Notes under the pieces: model-generated
Told to the model about the DNA's origin: nothing
The model's input: the letters and a program-made list of their open reading frames with translations, nothing else
Database searches by the model: none
Part shown: positions 19,201-21,786 of the stretch, in pieces
How positions within the stretch are numbered: position 1 is the first letter of the stretch
How the letters are laid out: each line of letters begins with the position of its first letter
Program-made: the position numbers and the translations under genes
Source of the DNA: Choristocarpus tenellus KU-1152
Lineage: Eukaryota; Phaeophyceae
Reading direction: 5' to 3'
Assembly (NCBI GenBank): GCA_964200185.2
Contig: CAXNAD020000323.1
Coordinates: 1-21,786 of the forward strand
Length of the DNA stretch: 21,786 nucleotides

Positions 19201-20687
19201 CAGGGAGCTGGCTGTGTGTGCCGGTGGTTGCATCAGTGCAACCTGGGCAGGAGAGGCGAGATCCCCTGGTGTGCTGTGCCGTGAACAAGGCTGAAGGAAG
19301 GATATTCAATAAAGTAGATGAGGTATGTGGGTTGATGGGCATGGAGGAGAAATGTATGGACTGGCATTGTTAGAAGTCATTTGATGGTTCTCCCTCAATT
19401 AGTAAAGCAGAGGTTACGTGTAGTTCATACAGGGAGGAGACGGAGGATGTAAGGAAATGATGTGAAAAGGTTTAGGTAGTCGTTGGAAGCCCAGTAATTA
19501 TCAAATCGTCCCCCTTGAACTCTGCTCACCTCACGCGGCACACTCTACCAGTTCCAGTAAGTATGCAACTACCCTTACGCCAACATTGCACTCTGCAGGC
19601 ACTGCTCAATGTTATAGCAGCACTCTTTGGAGTTGCTGCTTCATGGGCCAGCTGGGCCCTTCGTGAGTCACCCCCCCCACGGCAGGTGTTGGCTCCTGCA
19701 GTTCGAGAACTTCCATTTGCTGCTGCAGCTGATGTTCCTAAATCCAGTCTTGCATTGAGACCAACTTGCAGTCATGACTTCATTTCCTACACAACACCAC
19801 CTCCAGCCACTGCAGATGCTTTTCTGGGTGAAGTGCACTCATCCATGGCACAGTTTGGTGGCATTCAAGATTCTAGCTCCTCTTACTCTGCAGGCACAAC
19901 CAACAATGATGGTACTGTCTGTGAGGAAGCTACAGGTGGTTGCCCCCCAGCAACCACTCCATGGGAGGACAACAGTGATAGGCTTAGCCATCTTACTCAT
20001 GAGGTGGCCAAAGAGCCGACTTTGACTAAGGCTCATCAACAGAACCCACAACAGGGGAATCTTGTTGTGGCAGGTTACCCCTTGCCAAGTATGTCCTCAC
20101 CCCTTCGACAGGGAGGTATCAATGGCGAAGCAATAAATCGCCACAGCAATGATCACCACAGCAGCTCTTGTCACATTGGTGTCCTAGCAGAGACTGGGGG
20201 GTTGTTGCCACTTGTGCCATCTCAGCAAGAAGATAATGGTAAGATTGATGTAAGAGGTGCTGACCACCCCACCCCTGCTCACAGAAGAACAGGGATTGCA
20301 AGTGGTGGACTCCGGAGACGAATTGGTGGGCAGCGCAGAATGCCAGAAGATGTGCAGGATCTCGGAAGGATACGTGAGTTGCTTTCGAGACTGAAGGGTG
20401 TGACTGCTGAGCTACAGGTTGAAAAGAGACGGCGGCGGGGAGTGGAGCAGTCATTAGCAGAAGCTTTGCACAACAGCACTGTGTACATTAATGGTAGTGG
20501 AAAAAGAATAGACAGGAGTGCAAAAGGGGCAATGACAGTCGATGAAGTAGAAATGCTTCGGAGAGAGAATGCCAAACTGAAGAGAAAGCTCCATGGCCTT
20601 TCTGAGCTTATGCAAATGGAGGAAAGGGCTACCCGAATTGGTTTGCTTCCTTTGTCTGCCCCTAATGAAGGCACTGCTGCTCTTTGA
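6710..20687 (+). CDS. Giant multi-GAF protein with Sfi1-like Trp repeats and coiled coils, about 3,467 aa, nine exons
   Basis: Exons 6710-7247, 7987-8128, 8957-9535, 9744-13050, 13424-13743, 14226-16859, 17194-17370, 17705-19322 and 19599-20687 sum to 10,404 bases, an exact multiple of three, and every junction keeps frame (phases 1,2,2,0,2,2,2,0). ATG 6710 follows an in-frame TGA at 6659. Approximate domain order: basic disordered N-terminus 1-165; coiled coil 170-228; GAF1 237-492; GAF2 549-800; GAF3 1040-1300; coiled coil 1298-1360; Trp-centred helical repeats 1360-2566, with five tandem 108-residue units at 1711-2247; GAF4 about 2605-2842; GAF5 2925-3126; low-complexity 3130-3350; coiled coil 3359-3450. 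GAF domains bind small ligands or form dimers; Sfi1-type Trp repeats form long helices that bind centrin. No catalytic domain, signal peptide or membrane segment is seen. A cytoskeletal or basal-body scaffold with sensory GAFs is inference. Confidence 0.82.
7248..7986 (+). other. Intron 1, 739 bases
   Basis: Donor GTGAGC, acceptor GCATGCTGCAG, phase 1. No gene inside; the open frames on the minus strand are short and featureless. Confidence 0.8.
7987..8128 (+). CDS. Exon 2: short coiled coil
   Basis: The split codon G|AC gives Asp. The exon encodes LRSLCNRQRDTGRSLRGALA and then RKQGELDSTTSDLAWLRSEL, a heptad-like helix joined at both ends to neighbouring helix. The donor is GATGT|GTGAGT in phase 2; a GT two bases earlier would be out of phase with exon 3. 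Confidence 0.8.
8509..8544 (+). repeat. Perfect inverted repeat in intron 2 (9-bp stem, 18-base loop)
   Basis: GTGCCATAG at 8509-8517 and CTATGGCAC at 8536-8544 are exact reverse complements. Confidence 0.75.
8638..8658 (+). repeat. Tight hairpin in intron 2 (9-bp stem, 3-base loop)
   Basis: TTCACACAC at 8638-8646 and GTGTGTGAA at 8650-8658 flank TCT. Confidence 0.75.
8957..9535 (+). CDS. Exon 3: N-terminal half of GAF1
   Basis: The first base completes a Val codon, followed by LGALQHKP. STVFRTLSERVRCKLGAEAA and GIYVDIGGGRLWLIP form the opening helix and first strands of a GAF fold. A Gly-rich, variable insertion of about 80 residues (about 9100-9340) interrupts the domain; GYEMQVHLFNDG and the following acidic stretch resume structure. 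Donor GCGAG|GTGAGA, phase 2. Confidence 0.8.
9536..9743 (+). other. Intron 3, 208 bases
   Basis: Donor GTGAGA, acceptor ATCAACCAG, phase 2; the split codon AG|G restores Arg. It interrupts GAF1. Confidence 0.85.
9744..13050 (+). CDS. Exon 4: end of GAF1, GAF2, GAF3, first Trp repeats
   Basis: The largest exon (3,307 bases). It opens with the end of GAF1 (LIVIQALNKVF, then FTEGDARAVQAL). GAF2 (about 10129-10890) is a textbook GAF: VRVPADSGLEGIALATGR, DALTDTLFDRKLDLHVGF, RSLLCAPLKV, GVLQFAIGR, FTAEDEPLAERFAGEV. A Ser/Gly/Asn-rich linker follows (10900-11600). GAF3 (about 11602-12370) is divergent, with VLCIPLI and GVLQLSI conserved and a nine-Gly insertion. The end is a charged coiled coil and then Trp motifs LIAWKEY, LQKWHE, IAIWARA and FWKWRVF, about 29-37 residues apart. 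Donor CAGGAG|GTTTGT, phase 0. Confidence 0.85.
11317..11328 (+). repeat. G12 homopolymer inside coding exon 4
   Basis: Twelve consecutive G encode glycines in the GAF2-GAF3 linker. The frame stays correct on both sides with this count, so the assembled length is consistent with an intact gene. Confidence 0.93.
12190..12216 (+). repeat. Gly9-coding trinucleotide repeat in GAF3
   Basis: Six GGT codons followed by three GGG codons lie between the VLQLSI strand and the last helix of GAF3. A loop insertion of low complexity. Confidence 0.93.
13051..13423 (+). other. Intron 4, 373 bases
   Basis: Donor GTTTGT (weak after position +2), acceptor ACGAATGCAG, phase 0. The reading frame stays open into the intron for 43 codons before a stop at 13177, so retention would give a truncated protein lacking everything after the first Trp repeats. 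Confidence 0.75.
13424..13743 (+). CDS. Exon 5: Trp repeats
   Basis: Encodes IATRLEKRGQGLADSLATVA, then LRTALRCWRSHGLAFKRL and ISALSVWRGHARRGRM, two Trp-centred helices 36 residues apart. This matches the spacing class of Sfi1-type repeats. It ends in RWALSCALS with donor AAG|GTGAGA (phase 2). Joining to exon 6 rebuilds an ALSRWK motif. Confidence 0.82.
13744..14225 (+). other. Intron 5, 482 bases
   Basis: Donor GTGAGA, acceptor CCCCTTGTAG after a C/T-rich tract, phase 2. No gene seen. Confidence 0.85.
14226..16859 (+). CDS. Exon 6: tandem Trp/coiled-coil repeats
   Basis: 878 codons, almost entirely helical. Five tandem units each start with a (V/A)F-x-x-W(R/K) helix, continue with a basic segment ending in a second Trp (GLWGWR, GLWSWR, GLRVWQ, SLWNWR, GFSRWWR), then an Ala/Glu-rich coiled coil. 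Further single Trp motifs follow: LVTWHGA, CLKKWFG, ETWVEYSTW, ATKWQRA, LRRWHQL, FMKKWRG. Trp-centred helical repeats are typical of Sfi1-like centrin-binding proteins. The closest named match is inference; no alignment was run. Donor AGG|GTAGGT, phase 2; reading through meets a TAG at once (16861). Confidence 0.85.
14470..16080 (+). repeat. Five tandem coding repeats of about 324 bases
   Basis: Units begin at 14470, 14794, 15115, 15439 and 15778, giving spacings of 324, 321, 324 and 339 bases. All indels are multiples of three. Units 3-5 share the nucleotide string TTCTCAGCATGGA at their start; units 1 and 2 are more diverged. Each unit has two Trp helices plus a coiled-coil spacer. The edge of the last unit is approximate. 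Confidence 0.88.
16860..17193 (+). other. Intron 6, 334 bases
   Basis: Donor GTAGGT, acceptor CTTGTTGCAG, phase 2. No gene inside. Confidence 0.8.
17194..17370 (+). CDS. Exon 7: last Trp repeats (3' end uncertain)
   Basis: The split codon GG|A gives Gly. The exon then reads RAEAALVRRKEVAALRWWLA and KGWWAWREN, continuing the Trp-repeat style. The 3' end is uncertain. GTGAGC after 17356 is the better donor and would need a phase-0 acceptor (17660 or 17636). AAAG|GTTTCC after 17370 is weaker but, with the acceptor at 17704, makes an AG|G junction like those of introns 3 and 5 and gives an uninterrupted helix. Both keep the downstream frame. Confidence 0.65.
17371..17704 (+). other. Intron 7, about 334 bases (boundaries uncertain)
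   Basis: Acceptor GTCCTTCTGATGGCAG at 17704 in the chosen model. Other in-phase AGs for the 17356 donor lie at 17636 and 17660; an in-frame TGA at 17598-17600 limits how far upstream the next exon can reach. Confidence 0.6.
17705..19322 (+). CDS. Exon 8: GAF4 and most of GAF5
   Basis: It starts in helix (EEVRKAEEEKRRYQHLLEVL), then a divergent GAF4: helical start near LESCRAAMTAFGLL, a long variable insertion (about 17980-18330), then TVLCVPVM, VVGVLRAVRSG, FSGDDARALAVF. GAF5 starts near 18785 (VCQLVCQRVNELARG) and ends with GSWLCVPVVASV, LVCCAVNKAEGRIF, NKVDE. That last stretch is an intact NKFDE signature (Asn19284, Lys, Phe, Asp, Glu19320). Donor GATGAG|GTATGT, phase 0. Low-complexity segments sit in loops. 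Confidence 0.8.
19323..19598 (+). other. Intron 8, 276 bases
   Basis: Donor GTATGT, acceptor GCACTCTGCAG, phase 0. It separates the NKFDE motif from the last helix of GAF5. Reading through reaches a TAG stop at 19371. Confidence 0.85.
19599..20687 (+). CDS. Exon 9: end of GAF5, linker, C-terminal coiled coil
   Basis: It opens with ALLNVIAALFGVAASWASWA, the closing helix of GAF5. A Pro/Ser/Thr/Gln/His-rich, probably disordered linker runs to about 20350. A coiled coil follows: DLGRIRELLSRLKGVTAELQ...VEQSLAEAL, and after a short gap VDEVEMLRRENAKLKRKLHG, with a leucine-zipper-like pattern. This may serve for dimerisation. TGA stop at 20685-20687. Confidence 0.83.
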   Translation, partial: ALLNVIAALFGVAASWASWALRESPPPRQVLAPAVRELPFAAAADVPKSSLALRPTCSHDFISYTTPPPATADAFLGEVHSSMAQFGGIQDSSSSYSAGTTNNDGTVCEEATGGCPPATTPWEDNSDRLSHLTHEVAKEPTLTKAHQQNPQQGNLVVAGYPLPSMSSPLRQGGINGEAINRHSNDHHSSSCHIGVLAETGGLLPLVPSQQEDNGKIDVRGADHPTPAHRRTGIASGGLRRRIGGQRRMPEDVQDLGRIRELLSRLKGVTAELQVEKRRRRGVEQSLAEALHNSTVYINGSGKRIDRSAKGAMTVDEVEMLRRENAKLKRKLHGLSELMQMEERATRIGLLPLSAPNEGTAAL

Positions 20688-21428
20688 TTTGTTGTGTTGA
20701 AGTTTTATACTTGTTCCTACAGGGAAGCATCAGCTTTTCTTTTATTTTGGTTCGTTGTCTCATCTATGGAATGCTCGATGTGTGGTAAACTCTCTATCAA
20801 CTTGTACGAAATATCAGGCATAATACACTTGCTTTTAGTCAAAGTAGCCACATAACACCAAACACTTCCAGTTGTTCCATCACATTGAGGATTCTGCAAT
20901 CTCTAGAAGGAAAAATCACAATTTAAATCAAAATGGTTCTCACACTCTCTGTTCCTTTTATGGTATTATGGAGAAATTTAGGAGGAGTAATGGAAACGTC
21001 GACCACCCTCATACTACACAGCTTATACTTTTGACCTTCACAATTGATATTGTAGTACTATTAATCTTGTCTTATTATTGGTTGGCCTTGTTGGTTGCCA
21101 AGTGAACAGTACCCGGACAAGAAAAGCAATTGAATCAGTGTATTATATTGTTTAATATTCTATGACACATAATAGAGCTCTATACTTCAATGGCTGTCCT
21201 TTTTATTTTTATGCCTGAACCAACCAATAAATGTGCATCTGGAAGCAGCTTGAAAATATGACACGTATTGGGGAGAAGTGCATTGTACTTTAAAATACTT
21301 GCCAATACTTCGGGCTTTACTGCATAGGGTGCAAGCTGAAGTGCCGGAGAAATTTGGGGTAAGCAAATATGATAGGAAATAGCTGAGAACTTGCTGTTAT
21401 GTTAACTGACAAGAGCGTATGATTTCAA
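20688..21428 (+). other. 3' UTR and AT-rich intergenic DNA
   Basis: No gene-like frame. The DNA becomes AT-rich right after the stop. An AATAAA hexamer at 21226 is the best poly(A) candidate. Confidence 0.55.
21226..21231 (+). terminator. Possible polyadenylation signal (AATAAA) of the large gene
   Basis: Hexamer 539 bases after the stop, in the same CCAATAAATG context seen 429 bases after the LepA stop. Confidence 0.35.
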
Positions 21429-21516
21429 TTAGGCACAAATTTCAACTGTTTCGATCAAACCAAAACGTGAACACATGCGGTGAACCACACGAAGCAAGTC
21501 TTGTGTAGAGTCACTC
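21429..21516 (-). CDS. Candidate terminal exon of a convergent minus-strand gene
   Basis: On the minus strand an acceptor-like CATAAG preceded by a C/T-rich stretch is followed by one base and then SDSTQDLLRVVHRMCSRFGL, IETVEICA and TAA. The sequence looks protein-like (mixed charged and hydrophobic, few rare residues) and differs from the random-looking frame upstream. I do not recognise the family. If real, the gene ends about 740 bases from the large gene's stop, tail to tail, and its upstream exons would lie beyond 21516 on the minus strand, possibly outside the window. Confidence 0.25.
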
Positions 21517-21741
21517 CTTATGGATGTAGATATATGTAGGTAGTGAATTGTGAGAAGTGAGAAGTTTTCGTGGTTGACAAGACCCCATGCCGTGTGACTC
21601 CTGCTGCTCAAACTATAACCCCCTCCTTGCATACTCGAGATTTTAATAATTTCAATTGCAATGTTGATCATTCTCGATTGATTGAATTGAGTCGATAAAA
21701 TTGCTGCAGTTCTCAACTCTACAAACAACATACATTAACAG

Positions 21742-21786
21742 GGGAATCTCAAAATTGAGGAAGGCGCGGGACTATGAGGATGGGTT
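21742..21786 (+). CDS. Candidate exon start cut by the right edge
   Basis: After a CATTAACAG acceptor, one frame reads G-I-S-K-L-R-K-A-R-D-Y-E-D-G, a plausible charged helix, open to the end of the window. Fifteen codons are too few to judge, and it competes with the minus-strand candidate next to it. Confidence 0.15.

Noticed and set aside
1-21786. CRISPR arrays, insertion sequences, prophage or bacterial operons
   Set aside because: No spaced direct repeats, transposase motifs or terminal inverted repeats were seen, and the intron structure shows eukaryotic nuclear DNA.

Overview
The window is nuclear DNA of an intron-rich eukaryote. Coding stretches are cut by GT-AG introns of about 200-1,500 bases, the intergenic DNA is long, and there are simple-sequence runs. 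The left-hand gene encodes a bacterial-type elongation factor 4 (LepA) whose C-terminal domain looks more like the plastid form than the mitochondrial GUF1 form. This points to a photosynthetic eukaryote, most likely an alga. Long introns, probably long 3' untranslated regions and very long repetitive proteins would fit a stramenopile alga, but the lineage is inference.

Layout. 1-2565: the last three exons of the plastid-type LepA gene, + strand; the 5' part lies outside the window. 2566-6709: about 4.1 kb with the probable LepA 3' UTR and otherwise no recognisable gene, except two short stretches near 4.86 and 5.52 kb that look like exons and join in phase. 6710-20687: one very large + strand gene of about nine exons, reconstructed here by matching splice signals and reading phase across eight introns (about 3,467 codons). 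20688-21786: 3' region of that gene, a possible terminal exon of a convergent minus-strand gene (21429-21516), and a possible + strand exon at the right edge.

The large protein is the most interesting object. In order it carries a disordered basic Ser/Pro/Gly N-terminus, a short coiled coil, three GAF-type sensor modules with large low-complexity insertions, a long alpha-helical region of Trp-centred repeats resembling Sfi1-type centrin-binding repeats (including five tandem copies of a unit of about 108 residues), two more GAF-like modules, and a C-terminal coiled coil. The last GAF has an intact NKFDE signature, the motif associated with cyclic-nucleotide-binding GAF domains. No catalytic domain (phosphodiesterase, cyclase, kinase) is visible. 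A working hypothesis is a scaffold of the centrosome, basal body or flagellum, or of another centrin-containing fibre, that senses a small ligand. This is inference from architecture only.

The two main genes lie head to tail, about 4 kb apart, with no sign that they act together.
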